DNA of 64,000 nucleotides. Source: Aquimarina aggregata. GTDB lineage: Bacteria; Bacteroidota; Bacteroidia; Flavobacteriales; Flavobacteriaceae. The notes below the pieces were generated by a model. The model did no database searches. It was not told the DNA's origin and worked only from the letters and a program-made list of their open reading frames with translations. Positions 33,100-41,843 of the stretch are shown piece after piece. How positions within the stretch are numbered: the stretch's first letter is position 1; every line of letters starts with the position of its first letter. The stretch covers positions 594,261 to 658,260 of the forward strand of contig NZ_LQRT01000024.1 of NCBI RefSeq assembly GCF_001632745.1. Direction: 5' to 3'. The position numbers were made by a program, and so were the translations under genes.

Positions 33100-34080
33100 A
33101 TGTCAAAGAGTATACTCCATATCATTTTTTGCTTTTTTGCGGTGAGTAGCCTTGCATTTAATAATGGACATAGTTTTTATTTGGATAATGAAACTATTGT
33201 TTTTTCTAAAGCTGAAATTTTAAATGAGTATACCGCTAGAATTCCTTTTAAACTCGTAGATAATTTAATTGTTGTAGAGGCAGAAATTCTTGATAAAAAA
33301 GGAGATTTTATAATTGATACGGGGTCTGAAGTACTTATCCTTAACGAGGTTCATTTTCCATTACAATACCAACACCCTTCAAGAAAAAAAGAAGCCTCTG
33401 GAGTGATTTCGATTACTGATAATACATTTGAGCAGCAAGTCAAGGAATTTATTCTTCAAAATTTTAATTTAAAGAATAAGATGTATAATACGGTAAACTT
33501 ATCGCATATTGAAAAAAGCAAGAAAATACGATTATTAGGGGTTATTGGATATAGTATTTTAAAAGATTATGAAGTATTTATAGATACTTACCTTAATCAA
33601 ATTACACTAACTAAAGTAGATAAGTTTGGTCAAAAATTAGATGAAAATGTATATGCTGAAAAAATTACAGATAGTATTGACTTTAAGTTGAAAAATCACA
33701 CCATCGTGCTCAATGGTTTTGTAGGGAATCAAGAAGTTAAGTTTGGTTTGGATAGCGCAGCAGAATTTAATCAGATTAATAAAAAAGTAGGTAGAAAAGT
33801 ATTGAAATACTTTTATCCGAAGAAGCGATTGATTTTATCTGGAGCTAGTACTGATCAAATTGAAGTAATGGCAGGAAAATTGTTTCGAGTAAAATTAAGT
33901 AAAACAATTTATTTTGGACCCATGAATACTGTTTTGACTAATTTAAATAGAATGAACGAGGCCTTTGGAACCAAACTAGATGGTGTTCTAGGATTTGAGT
34001 TTTTTCAACAAAAAAGAACTATCATTAATTATCAGAAAGAAAAGCTTTATTTTGTAGACTACCCAATATTGAGATATTGA
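33100..34080 (+). CDS. Exported retropepsin-like aspartyl protease
   Basis: The first 20 residues form a signal peptide (ILHIIFCFFAVSSLAF), so this 326-residue protein is exported. Two retropepsin-like lobes are visible: the first with FIIDTGSEVLILNE (Asp73) and the second with FGLDSAAEFNQI near 213, where Ala replaces the usual Gly. Each lobe ends with a GVIGYSIL- or GVLGFEFF-type strand, as in bacterial clan AA proteases. The intact first and altered second active-site motif leave activity likely but not certain. It is coupled to the next gene through a TTGA overlap. Confidence 0.8.
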   Translation: MSKSILHIIFCFFAVSSLAFNNGHSFYLDNETIVFSKAEILNEYTARIPFKLVDNLIVVEAEILDKKGDFIIDTGSEVLILNEVHFPLQYQHPSRKKEASGVISITDNTFEQQVKEFILQNFNLKNKMYNTVNLSHIEKSKKIRLLGVIGYSILKDYEVFIDTYLNQITLTKVDKFGQKLDENVYAEKITDSIDFKLKNHTIVLNGFVGNQEVKFGLDSAAEFNQINKKVGRKVLKYFYPKKRLILSGASTDQIEVMAGKLFRVKLSKTIYFGPMNTVLTNLNRMNEAFGTKLDGVLGFEFFQQKRTIINYQKEKLYFVDYPILRY

Positions 34081-35036
34081 AAAAGAATATTTTACATAGC
34101 ATTTTGTTAATTCTTGTTTGTACGAGCGAACTCTTATATGCCCAAAAAGATCCTTTTAAAGGGTACAAGATCGAAGGCGATATGTTGGTATTTGTTTTTG
34201 ATAAAAGAGATTATGAAAAAGCTACAGGAGCTAGCCAAAAGATTAAAATAGAAAATCTAGATATTAAAAATGTAGTTGTAGCAGGAGAATTTAATGGCTG
34301 GTCTAAAGATAAATGGGAGATGATTAAGATTGATGCCAATAGATATGAACTTAGAAAAAAACTAAGTGATTTTACAGATGAATTTTCTTGGGAGTTTAAA
34401 TTTGTAATTAATAATGCTTACTGGGCAGAACCTTCACGTAAAGACAAAAATATAACGAGAGCATTCGAAAACGGTTATGCACTACCCGCATATAACTTAA
34501 AAATGTATATAGCGTATCCGGATAAAAATGGTAATGCAACTTTTACGCTTAATGGATTTAATAATGCAAGAGAGGTTATTTTAAGCGGTAGTTTTAATAA
34601 ATGGGATGAAGATATGTTTAGTATGATCAAAAATGAAGAATGCTGGATATTAACTCTAAATATAAGACCAGGAACGTATCAATATAAATTTATAGTCGAC
34701 GGTAAATGGATGGAAGACCCTGAGAATCCTAAAAAGGTAATTAATGAATTTAACGGATACAATTCTGTGTTGGATATTCAAGGTTCTTCTAACTTTTTGC
34801 TTAATGGATTTCAAAATGCTAAAAAAGTAATTCTGTCTGGTTCATTTAACGAATGGTCAGAAAACACTTGTGAAATGAACAAGACAGAAGAAGGGTGGAG
34901 GCAAACATTAATGTTATCTGCTGGCAAATATCATTATAAATTTATAGTCGATGATAAATGGATACTTGATCCAGATAATCCCGTAAGAGAATATGACTAT
35001 AACGGAAATATTAATTCTGTTTGTATTGTAAAATAA
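34077..35036 (+). CDS. Exported protein with three CBM48/glycogen-binding-like repeats
   Basis: This 319-residue protein has three copies of the CBM48/AMPK glycogen-binding fold: VVVAGEFNGWSKDKWEM, VILSGSFNKWDEDMFSM and VILSGSFNEWSENTCEM, each followed by a YxYKFIVDGKWxxDP-type strand in repeats two and three. No catalytic domain is attached. It begins with a rare TTG whose last two bases belong to the TGA stop of the protease gene (TTGA). The signal peptide (ILHSILLILVCTSELLYA) starts directly after it, which supports this start. It probably binds a polysaccharide or a partner at the cell surface together with the protease. Confidence 0.82.
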   Translation: MKKNILHSILLILVCTSELLYAQKDPFKGYKIEGDMLVFVFDKRDYEKATGASQKIKIENLDIKNVVVAGEFNGWSKDKWEMIKIDANRYELRKKLSDFTDEFSWEFKFVINNAYWAEPSRKDKNITRAFENGYALPAYNLKMYIAYPDKNGNATFTLNGFNNAREVILSGSFNKWDEDMFSMIKNEECWILTLNIRPGTYQYKFIVDGKWMEDPENPKKVINEFNGYNSVLDIQGSSNFLLNGFQNAKKVILSGSFNEWSENTCEMNKTEEGWRQTLMLSAGKYHYKFIVDDKWILDPDNPVREYDYNGNINSVCIVK

Positions 35037-35054
35037 TACACTTTAAGAGATTAG

Positions 35055-35522
35055 TTATTTTTTACTATTATCAACATAAAGATCTTCTTGCCAGACACCT
35101 TGTTTTACAATAGCTCCTGCAGTATCAAATAACTTTCCTTTACCGTTTTGCTTATCGTTTTTCCACTTTCCAGTGTATTTTGTTCCGTCTGCCCAATGCA
35201 TAGTTCCTTTACCATGACGTTGATTGTTTTTAAATGCACCTTCATAATAGTCGCCATTTGGCCATGTGTACGTTCCTTTTCCTGATATTTTATTGTTTAC
35301 AAAACTACCAGAGTATTTTGCAGTGTCAAACCAGATAACAATACCTTTGGATAAGGATCCGTTTAAGACCTCTACGTCAAAAATTGCCCCTTGAGATTTA
35401 AACTTATACCATCCGTTGGTTAATTTGGCAATATGTCGAGTCGGAACGTCATTAAGGCTTTGAGCGGTACTATAAAAAATGGTTCCAAGAACAAAAATTA
35501 GTAAAAAAATATTTTTTTTCAT
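35055..35522 (-). CDS. Exported MORN-repeat protein
   Basis: This 155-residue protein has a signal peptide (NIFLLIFVLGTIFYSTAQ) and three to four MORN repeats of the form Y.G.FKNxxRHGKGTxxWxDG between about 70 and 140 (YSGSFVNNKISGKGTYTW, YYEGAFKNNQRHGKG, YTGKWKNDKQNGKG). MORN repeats form elongated beta structures that bind lipids or proteins. It is convergent with the CBM48-like gene. I know of no specific function. Confidence 0.85.
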   Translation of the reverse strand: MKKNIFLLIFVLGTIFYSTAQSLNDVPTRHIAKLTNGWYKFKSQGAIFDVEVLNGSLSKGIVIWFDTAKYSGSFVNNKISGKGTYTWPNGDYYEGAFKNNQRHGKGTMHWADGTKYTGKWKNDKQNGKGKLFDTAGAIVKQGVWQEDLYVDNSKK

Positions 35523-35614
35523 GTTTTTCCTTTTCTTATTATTGTCGCATTAAGTAAAGGAATACTTACAATAGTTAAGAAAATAAGATTAAAAACGCGT
35601 AAAAATGTAGTGGT

Positions 35615-36667
35615 TTAACCGCCAATAGTAATCATGCTACGATTATTTAGATGTGCATCACTTTCTTTAAATTTATCAAGAGTATCCATGCCATTACGTA
35701 TTTTTAATTTAGACTTAATAGCTTGCTGGATTATAGTGTGAATAGGTTTCCCTTCTCTTAAAGGTGTTAATAAGTCGGATTCTTTAGAAGAAAACAGGCA
35801 ATTTTTTATTTGCCCATTAGCTGTAAGACGAATTCTGTTGCAACCATCACAAAATGGATTAGTAACCGAGCTAATAATTGCAAAAGTCCCTTTATGATTT
35901 TTTATTTGATAACTTTTGGTAGTATCGTTAACAGCGTCTTTTAACTTAATAATATTTTCTGCTTTGAAATTTGAATTTACTTGTGAAAGAACCTCTTCTA
36001 GGGAAACTAGTTTGTCCATATTCCATCGATTACCATCAAAAGGCATAAACTCTATAAAACGAACCTGAATGGGTAGGTCTTTAGTTATAGTAACAAAATC
36101 AATAATTTCATTATCATTAAACCCCTTCATAAGGACACAATTTACTTTTACATAAAACCCTTCTTTAACTAATAAAAGAATATTTTGATATACTTTTTCA
36201 AAATAAGATCTTCTTGTAATGTCTTTGTTTTTTTGAGCATTTAAAGAGTCTAAACTTACATTTAAAGTCTTAATACCACATTTCTTAAAATGATCAATAA
36301 ATTTATCTACAATAACACCATTTGTAGTTAAGGTGAGCGAAACAGGAAGTGAGGCTAATTTTTCCATGATTAAGGCTGCATCTTTACGAACTAAAGGTTC
36401 CCCACCAGTTAAGCGTATTTTTGTAACTCCTCTGTCTACAAATTCTTTAGCTATTGTATAGATCTCTTCATAGGTCATGATGTGGTCCTTAGGAGATAAT
36501 TGAATTCCTTCTGCAGGCATGCAATAGGTACAACGAAGATTACAACGTTCGGTAAGAGAGATACGCAGATAGTTGTGTTTTCTGCCAAAGGTATCGGTTA
36601 ATATGTCTCCTGTTATAGATTCTAAAGGTTTTGAAAACCTTTGTGAACCTGTATTTGATTTAGTCAT
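35615..36667 (-). CDS. moaA: GTP 3',8-cyclase MoaA
   Basis: MoaA is the radical-SAM enzyme that turns GTP into the cyclised precursor of molybdopterin with MoaC. This 350-residue protein has the N-terminal cluster motif CNLRCTYC (Cys42, Cys46, Cys49), the GGEPLVR loop, a C-terminal cluster CDGCNRIRLTANGQIKNC, and the conserved C-terminal Gly-Gly (TIGG) needed for activity. Its start overlaps the end of moaCB by eight bases. It is last in the molybdopterin operon. Confidence 0.96.
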   Translation of the reverse strand: MTKSNTGSQRFSKPLESITGDILTDTFGRKHNYLRISLTERCNLRCTYCMPAEGIQLSPKDHIMTYEEIYTIAKEFVDRGVTKIRLTGGEPLVRKDAALIMEKLASLPVSLTLTTNGVIVDKFIDHFKKCGIKTLNVSLDSLNAQKNKDITRRSYFEKVYQNILLLVKEGFYVKVNCVLMKGFNDNEIIDFVTITKDLPIQVRFIEFMPFDGNRWNMDKLVSLEEVLSQVNSNFKAENIIKLKDAVNDTTKSYQIKNHKGTFAIISSVTNPFCDGCNRIRLTANGQIKNCLFSSKESDLLTPLREGKPIHTIIQQAIKSKLKIRNGMDTLDKFKESDAHLNNRSMITIGG

Positions 36668-37571
36668 GTCGTGCTCCTTTCAAAATTCTAAATACATGAA
36701 GTATTTCTGGAAAAATAGCATCCATAGATTCTTTTGCACCATTGGTAGAACCTGGTAAAGCTAGGACTAAAGTGTCCTTAATGGTTCCAGCAACACTTCT
36801 TGAAAGCATAGCATAAGGCATACGATCTTGTCCATATTTCCGTATAGCTTCTTCGACTCCAGGAATAGTTCTATCTAAAAGGGGGCGTAGTGCCTCTGGA
36901 GTTACATCACGTCCAGATAAACCGGTACCTCCTGTGTAGATGATAAGATCTGCTCCCAGTTGTTGATATGTTCTTGCCTTTTCTTGAATGATTTCAACTT
37001 CATCAGGAATAATTATATAATCTTGAATTTCTACTTCACAAGATTCTAATTTTGCTATGATTGCTTTACCCGCTTTATCTTCTTTTTTACCAGCCGAAAT
37101 TGTATCAGAACATACGATAACTGCAGCTTTTAAATCTCTTCTAAATTTGTCTTTGTAATCAGACTTACCTCCTTTTTTAGTAAGAAGTTTAATATGATGA
37201 ATTTCTACACCTTTATCTATCGGTTTAAGCATATCATACATATTTAAGGCTACAACACTAGCCCCGTGCATTGCTTCAACTTCTACGCCTGTTTTATAGA
37301 TGGTCTTTATAGTTACTAATATCGTAATTTCAAGATTTTCTATCGAGTAGTCAATGCCAGTATATTCTATGGGTAATGGGTGGCAATCAGGTAATAAATC
37401 TGGAGTTTTTTTTACTCCTAATAAGCCAGCAGCTTTACTCATGGCAAAAACATCACCTTTAGGAACAGTACCATTTTTAATAGCTTTGATAGTCTCAGGT
37501 TTGCTAACCTTTACAATGGCTTGGGCTGTTGCAATTCTTAATGTTGATGTTTTTTGTGTGATGTCTACCAT
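36660..37571 (-). CDS. moaCB: Bifunctional MoaC-MoaB molybdopterin synthesis protein
   Basis: This is a fusion. Residues 1-150 are MoaC (VDITQKTSTLRIATA, GDVFAMSKAAGLLGVKKTPDLLPDCHPLP, EVEAMHGASVVALNMYDMLK), which makes cyclic pyranopterin phosphate with MoaA. Residues 155-303 are MoaB/MogA-like (AAVIVCSDTISAG, IIYTGGTGLSGRDVTPEAL, RSVAGTIKDTLVLALPGSTNGAKE), which adenylates molybdopterin. MoaCB fusions are known in some bacteria. The order moaE-moaCB-moaA is compact, with gaps of 53 bases and minus 8. Confidence 0.94.
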   Translation of the reverse strand: MVDITQKTSTLRIATAQAIVKVSKPETIKAIKNGTVPKGDVFAMSKAAGLLGVKKTPDLLPDCHPLPIEYTGIDYSIENLEITILVTIKTIYKTGVEVEAMHGASVVALNMYDMLKPIDKGVEIHHIKLLTKKGGKSDYKDKFRRDLKAAVIVCSDTISAGKKEDKAGKAIIAKLESCEVEIQDYIIIPDEVEIIQEKARTYQQLGADLIIYTGGTGLSGRDVTPEALRPLLDRTIPGVEEAIRKYGQDRMPYAMLSRSVAGTIKDTLVLALPGSTNGAKESMDAIFPEILHVFRILKGARHD

Positions 37572-37623
37572 CTTATTTATGTTTCAATTTTATACTGTGA
37601 TTAGATAGTTGTTGTATCAATTT

Positions 37624-38067
37624 TTAAGTGTTTTGTTTCCACTGATGTGTTTGATCTTCGAAAATTTCTTTTCCAAACACGGGTACATCTGCTTTGATCG
37701 CTTCAACAACATATTCTAAAGCTTTAAAAACAACTTTTCTTCTTGGTGAAGAGACAAAAACAAAAAGACAAATTTCTCCGACTTCTACTTTACCAAGGCT
37801 ATGATAGATGTGCATACAAGTAAGGTCAAATTTCTCAAATGTAGCTTCACGAATTTCATGAAATTTTTGATTGGCCATTTCTTCGTAAGCCGTATAATCT
37901 ATAGCAGTTACCATTTTACCTTCAATCTCATCTGCGCGAACCTGCCCTAAAAAAATATTATGAGCACCAATACTTGTTTTAGATTGATGTTTTGCAATAG
38001 AAGTACCTATAAAATCTGATGATATAGGCCCTTGTTTAAATACGTTTTTGAACTTCTTTGTTTCCAT
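37624..38067 (-). CDS. moaE: Molybdopterin synthase catalytic subunit MoaE
   Basis: This 147-residue subunit puts sulfur from MoaD into precursor Z. Family features are HNIFLGQVRADEIEG, IDYTAYEEMANQKF, MHIYHSLGKVEVGEICLFVFVSSPRRK and the C-terminal VPVFGKEIFEDQTHQWKQ with the catalytic Lys. It lies 7 bases after moeB and pairs with the moaD encoded just upstream. Confidence 0.95.
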   Translation of the reverse strand: METKKFKNVFKQGPISSDFIGTSIAKHQSKTSIGAHNIFLGQVRADEIEGKMVTAIDYTAYEEMANQKFHEIREATFEKFDLTCMHIYHSLGKVEVGEICLFVFVSSPRRKVVFKALEYVVEAIKADVPVFGKEIFEDQTHQWKQNT

Positions 38068-38074
38068 ATGTCTT

Positions 38075-39169
38075 TTATACTTCTTTTACTGCTTGATACT
38101 CAGAAAGTGCAATTGCTCCTCCTTTGATATGTGCTATGTTATTGAACCCGTTGTCTAGTAATAATTCTGCGGCTTTTTTGCTTCGAATTCCTGATTGACA
38201 AAAGAGTATAGTTTCTTTTTCTTTTGAAATATTTTGAATCTCTTCTAGAAGTTTGCCAAGTGGGATATAAATAGGTGCTAGATCTTCAATTTTGGGTTGT
38301 TCATGAGGCTCTCTTACATCAATATATTGTACATTATTTTTAGAGAATGCTGCTTCTGCATCAATTTCTACGACCTGAATAATTCCACAAAAAGTATCAT
38401 AATTCATGGTTTCAAAATCATTCTGTAAAGCTTTAGTTTTCGAAATTTGTAATTCAGATCTATGAATTTTGAAAGCTGAAGATTGCATAGTTAAGCAATC
38501 AAATTGCAATAATTTTCCGTTAAGAATGTCTCCTAAATCAAGTACAATTTTTAGTACTTCATTAGCTTGCATACTACCAATAATACCAGGTAGAACACCT
38601 AACACTCCGATTTCTGAACATGAAGGAACGCTACCTGCTTTAGGTGGTTCGGGAAATAAACATCTATAGGTAGGACCGTTTTTATAGTTAAAAACGGCAA
38701 CCTGCCCTTCAAATTTAAAAATAGCCCCATATACCAGTGGTTTATTCATTAATATACAGGCATCATTAACTAAATACCTTGTCGAGAAATTATCGCTTCC
38801 GTCCACAATAATATCATACTTAGAAAAAAGTGAGCACGCATTTTTTGTAGTTAGCTTCTCGGGATAAGCAGTAATGGTAACCTCAGAATTTAAATCGGTA
38901 AGTCGTTGCTTTGCAGCAATTGCTTTGTTAATACCTAAAGAGCTGGCACCATACAATATCTGTCGATGTAAATTTGAAGATTCTACAACGTCAAAATCAA
39001 TAATACCAATAGAACCAATACCAGCAGCTGTAAGATACTGAAGTATAGGGCACCCTAATCCACCAGCACCAATGACCAATACCTTAGCATTATCTAATTT
39101 TTCCTGACCGGAAACACCAATTTCTGGAAGGATAATTTGTCTGTGATATCTAGAATTAAATGAGCTCAT
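38075..39169 (-). CDS. moeB: MoeB/ThiF-type adenylyltransferase with C-terminal rhodanese domain
   Basis: The first 240 residues are an E1-like enzyme that adenylates the MoaD C-terminus: ATP loop VIGAGGLGCPILQYL, DGSDNFSTRYLVNDAC, YRCLFPEPP. Residues from about 265 are a rhodanese domain with active-site Cys in LFCQSGIRSKKA. The fusion could both activate MoaD and supply the sulfur. The CxxC zinc motif of E. coli MoeB after the PEPP segment is not evident (PSCSEIG has a single Cys). It lies between moaD and moaE as expected. Confidence 0.92.
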   Translation of the reverse strand: MSSFNSRYHRQIILPEIGVSGQEKLDNAKVLVIGAGGLGCPILQYLTAAGIGSIGIIDFDVVESSNLHRQILYGASSLGINKAIAAKQRLTDLNSEVTITAYPEKLTTKNACSLFSKYDIIVDGSDNFSTRYLVNDACILMNKPLVYGAIFKFEGQVAVFNYKNGPTYRCLFPEPPKAGSVPSCSEIGVLGVLPGIIGSMQANEVLKIVLDLGDILNGKLLQFDCLTMQSSAFKIHRSELQISKTKALQNDFETMNYDTFCGIIQVVEIDAEAAFSKNNVQYIDVREPHEQPKIEDLAPIYIPLGKLLEEIQNISKEKETILFCQSGIRSKKAAELLLDNGFNNIAHIKGGAIALSEYQAVKEV

Positions 39170-39197
39170 TATTTATCTTTTGTACTTTTGTTTTTAT

Positions 39198-39434
39198 TCA
39201 TCCTCCTGCAAAAGGAGGCAATAATGCTATTTCAGTTTCTGTAGTTATTGCATAATCATGAGCAACAAGCTCTTGATTAACGGCTACTTTAAAATCTTTA
39301 TTACTAAGTTTTGGGTGCTGCTTTTTTAAGCTAATTAATAACTCAGCTACAGAACAGGTATCTATTTGTAATTGTTCTTCAGAAATTGATGTGGCTTCGG
39401 CCAACATTCCAAAATATTTAATGGTTAACTGCAT
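39198..39434 (-). CDS. moaD: Molybdopterin synthase sulfur carrier MoaD
   Basis: This 78-residue ubiquitin-like protein has the MoaD start LTIKYFGMLAEATSISEEQL and ends in ALLPPFAGG, the Gly-Gly tail that is thiocarboxylated. It overlaps mobA by 17 bases and precedes moeB by 28. Confidence 0.93.
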   Translation of the reverse strand: MQLTIKYFGMLAEATSISEEQLQIDTCSVAELLISLKKQHPKLSNKDFKVAVNQELVAHDYAITTETEIALLPPFAGG

Positions 39435-40002
39435 TTTTAATTACTTTAAAATCATCAACGGTATTTATATTGGCTACCAAAACACGTTCTTTTTCAAGAA
39501 TTGAAATCGTTTTTACTTCTAAAGCTGAAACAAGTTTTCGTAAGCGTTTTTCATTGGCATCTAATAATTCGATACATTTTTTGGCACATCGCTTTTTATA
39601 TAAAGCAATCAACGGAATTGTTTTTCCGTTATCTTCAAATTGAACAACGTCATATATTTCTTTATCTTGAAGAGATAGCTTTTCTAATAACAATCTATTA
39701 ATTAATGGTACATCGCAACTCACTACAAAATTTGAAGGAGTATTTGAATGTGTTAATCCAGTATGTATTCCTGCAATAGGGCCAGAGTCTGGAATAATAT
39801 CTTCTACCCTTTTGTGTGCAAATTGATCATAATCTTTAGTATTGCTTACAATGATTATTTCAGATACCAACGGTTGCATTGCTTCGATGATATGTTCAAC
39901 AAATGTTTTATTATTATAGACTAGCAGGCCTTTATCACTTCCCATTCGAGAGCTTTTGCCTCCTGCAAGTATAATTCCTGTAATGTTTTCTTCATTATTC
40001 AT
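39418..40002 (-). CDS. mobA: Molybdenum cofactor guanylyltransferase MobA
   Basis: MobA joins GMP to the molybdenum cofactor. This 194-residue protein has the nucleotide loop GIILAGGKSSRMGSDKGLLVY, the DSGPIAGIHTGL segment, and the VSCDVPLIN metal-binding motif. It suggests the organism makes the bis-MGD form used by DMSO-reductase-type enzymes such as nitrate reductase or formate dehydrogenase, none of which is in the window. Confidence 0.94.
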   Translation of the reverse strand: MNNEENITGIILAGGKSSRMGSDKGLLVYNNKTFVEHIIEAMQPLVSEIIIVSNTKDYDQFAHKRVEDIIPDSGPIAGIHTGLTHSNTPSNFVVSCDVPLINRLLLEKLSLQDKEIYDVVQFEDNGKTIPLIALYKKRCAKKCIELLDANEKRLRKLVSALEVKTISILEKERVLVANINTVDDFKVIKNAVNH

Positions 40003-40017
40003 CGTATCATGAGCACT

Positions 40018-40353
40018 TTATATAGAAACTTGTTTTAGTTCTTTATCAAGAAACTCCCAACACCTTTTATTAATAGATTCGAATGTGTCGATGACCTTTT
40101 CTCCGTACCCAGTTAACTTAGCCCCACCGCCTCCTTTGCCACCTGTTGCGGTTATAACAAGAGGTTGTTTGGCAGTTTTGTTCATACTATCCAATAAATT
40201 CCATGCCTTTTTATAAGACATATCCAAAGAGCTTGCGGCTTTACTTAGCGAACCTTGTTTTGAGATTGCTTTAAGCAAACGAACTCTTCCTTCACCAAGG
40301 AAAACCCCATCTTGTGATTCAATCCAAATTCTACTTTTAATCGTGTATTCCAT
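40018..40353 (-). CDS. ModE-type winged-helix regulator, DNA-binding domain only
   Basis: This 111-residue protein matches the N-terminal domain of ModE: RLLKAISKQGSLSKAASSLDMSYKKAWNLLDSMN is the winged helix, followed by TATGGKGGGGAKLTGYGEKVIDTFE. The molybdate-binding Mop domains of ModE are absent, so it may respond to something else or act constitutively. It heads the molybdopterin operon and has a CRP/FNR-type site upstream. Confidence 0.88.
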   Translation of the reverse strand: MEYTIKSRIWIESQDGVFLGEGRVRLLKAISKQGSLSKAASSLDMSYKKAWNLLDSMNKTAKQPLVITATGGKGGGGAKLTGYGEKVIDTFESINKRCWEFLDKELKQVSI

Positions 40354-40422
40354 AATACCAGCGTTCGGTTTTTAAAGATACAACGATTTTTTAGGTTATG
40401 TTTTTGTTTATAAAAATTTTAG

Positions 40423-40465
40423 CAAATAAAGATTTTTCAGGGGGTTATTTTAATGATATTTATCA
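40423..40465 (-). promoter_or_regulatory. CRP/FNR-type promoter of the molybdopterin operon
   Basis: The minus strand shows TGATAAATATCA (40454-40465), 23 bases, then TTTATTTG (40423-40430), one mismatch from the -7 box. It lies in the 125-base gap between moeA and the ModE-like gene, which starts 70 bases below the box. Confidence 0.65.
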
Positions 40466-40478
40466 TTTTTGAAGCTAT

Positions 40479-41654
40479 TTATGGCAAATTAATGACTTGC
40501 ACAGTGTCACCAACGTGTACTTTAGAAATGTCCTCTGGAAGATAAACTATAGCATTAGCAAGCGCAAATGATCTAAGCATAGAAGAGGCTTGCCCATCTA
40601 AAATCGTAACTTTTTCATTTTCCATATGTGCTTTTAGAAACTCTGCTCTTTGACCTTTTTTAGTGTATTCAGAATCAGAAATTACAGTACGCCAACTTAA
40701 TTCATAGTTGCGATATCCAGAGATTTTTAATAACGAAGGAAGTACATAAATATAGAAACAGCTTAAAGAAGAGGCAGGATTGCCAGGTAAAGCAAATATA
40801 GTTTTATCCTCTTTTTTGGCAAAGTACAGAGGCTTACCAGGTTTTTGCTTTACTTTATAAAAAACTTCTTTAACATTTAGTGCGCCAAGCGCTTTTCCTA
40901 CAAAGTCATAATCTCCTACAGAAATACCACCAGATATTAGTACCACATCATGGGTGTTTATCATTTGATCTAGTAGTTGGCGAGTAGCTTCATAGTCATC
41001 TGCTACTTTGTGGGTAACAATATCAGTAAAACCCGATTTTGCCAATGTTGCTGCTAACATAACAGAATTACTTTCATATATCTGTCCATGAGCAAGAGTT
41101 TGTCCAGGAGGCACTAATTCGTTTCCTGTGGCAATAATTGCGATGGTAGGTTTTTGGTAAACAGTAATAGTGGTGATCCCTAAACTTGCCAAGTATCCAA
41201 TGCCTGCAGGCGTTATTTCGGTTCCTTTTGATAGCGCAATATCACCTTTTTCTATTTGTTCACCAGCAGGGCGAATATTACTATGTAGTCTAGCTGTTTC
41301 TTGAAGAGTAATTGTAATATTGCTAACAGTTACTTTTTCTTGCATGATTACTGCTTTTGCAGTTTTAGGAACCGGTGCACCAGTAAAAATCCTGATAGCT
41401 TCTCCCTTATGTAATAGTATCTCTTTTTCATCACCAGCTTTAACTTCGCCAATCAGTTTAAAAGTCATATCATCAATAGAACCCAAAGCATATCCATCCA
41501 TTGCAGATTGGCGAAAAGGAGGCATACTTATAGGAGAAGTAATGTCTTTTGCTATAATGAACCCTAAAGATTCAGATAAAGGTAAGGGGATCGTTTTCGG
41601 CGTAGTTTTTGTGTGGTTTTTAGTGAATTGCAGTGCTTGTTGTACAGATATCAT
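40479..41654 (-). CDS. moeA: Molybdopterin molybdotransferase MoeA
   Basis: MoeA inserts molybdate into adenylated molybdopterin. This 391-residue protein has PPFRQSAMDGYAL, FTGAPVPKTAKAVIMQE, IATGNELVPPGQTL, ISGGISVGDYDFVG and ALPGNPASSLSCFYIYVLP, all typical. It is separated from the rest of the molybdopterin genes by the 125-base gap with the CRP/FNR-type promoter, and may be transcribed from its own promoter or run through. Confidence 0.95.
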   Translation of the reverse strand: MISVQQALQFTKNHTKTTPKTIPLPLSESLGFIIAKDITSPISMPPFRQSAMDGYALGSIDDMTFKLIGEVKAGDEKEILLHKGEAIRIFTGAPVPKTAKAVIMQEKVTVSNITITLQETARLHSNIRPAGEQIEKGDIALSKGTEITPAGIGYLASLGITTITVYQKPTIAIIATGNELVPPGQTLAHGQIYESNSVMLAATLAKSGFTDIVTHKVADDYEATRQLLDQMINTHDVVLISGGISVGDYDFVGKALGALNVKEVFYKVKQKPGKPLYFAKKEDKTIFALPGNPASSLSCFYIYVLPSLLKISGYRNYELSWRTVISDSEYTKKGQRAEFLKAHMENEKVTILDGQASSMLRSFALANAIVYLPEDISKVHVGDTVQVINLP

Positions 41655-41843
41655 AGTAAATCTTTTCTACATGCAAAGGTGCAACGAAATAATCAAATTT
41701 GATAATTGAGAAGGAATAAGATTTAGATTCTCAATTAATTGATAGAATTTGTAAAATCCTTAAAAAATAAAAATATATTTACACGTTATTCAAAGAAAAA
41801 ATATTTTTTCACCCAATATTAAAATCAAAAAAAAGATTTTAAT

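Noticed and set aside
41795..41810. AT palindrome as a specific operator of the ECF sigma gene
   Set aside because: A-run/T-run palindromes are common by chance in this AT-rich DNA and no second copy was found.
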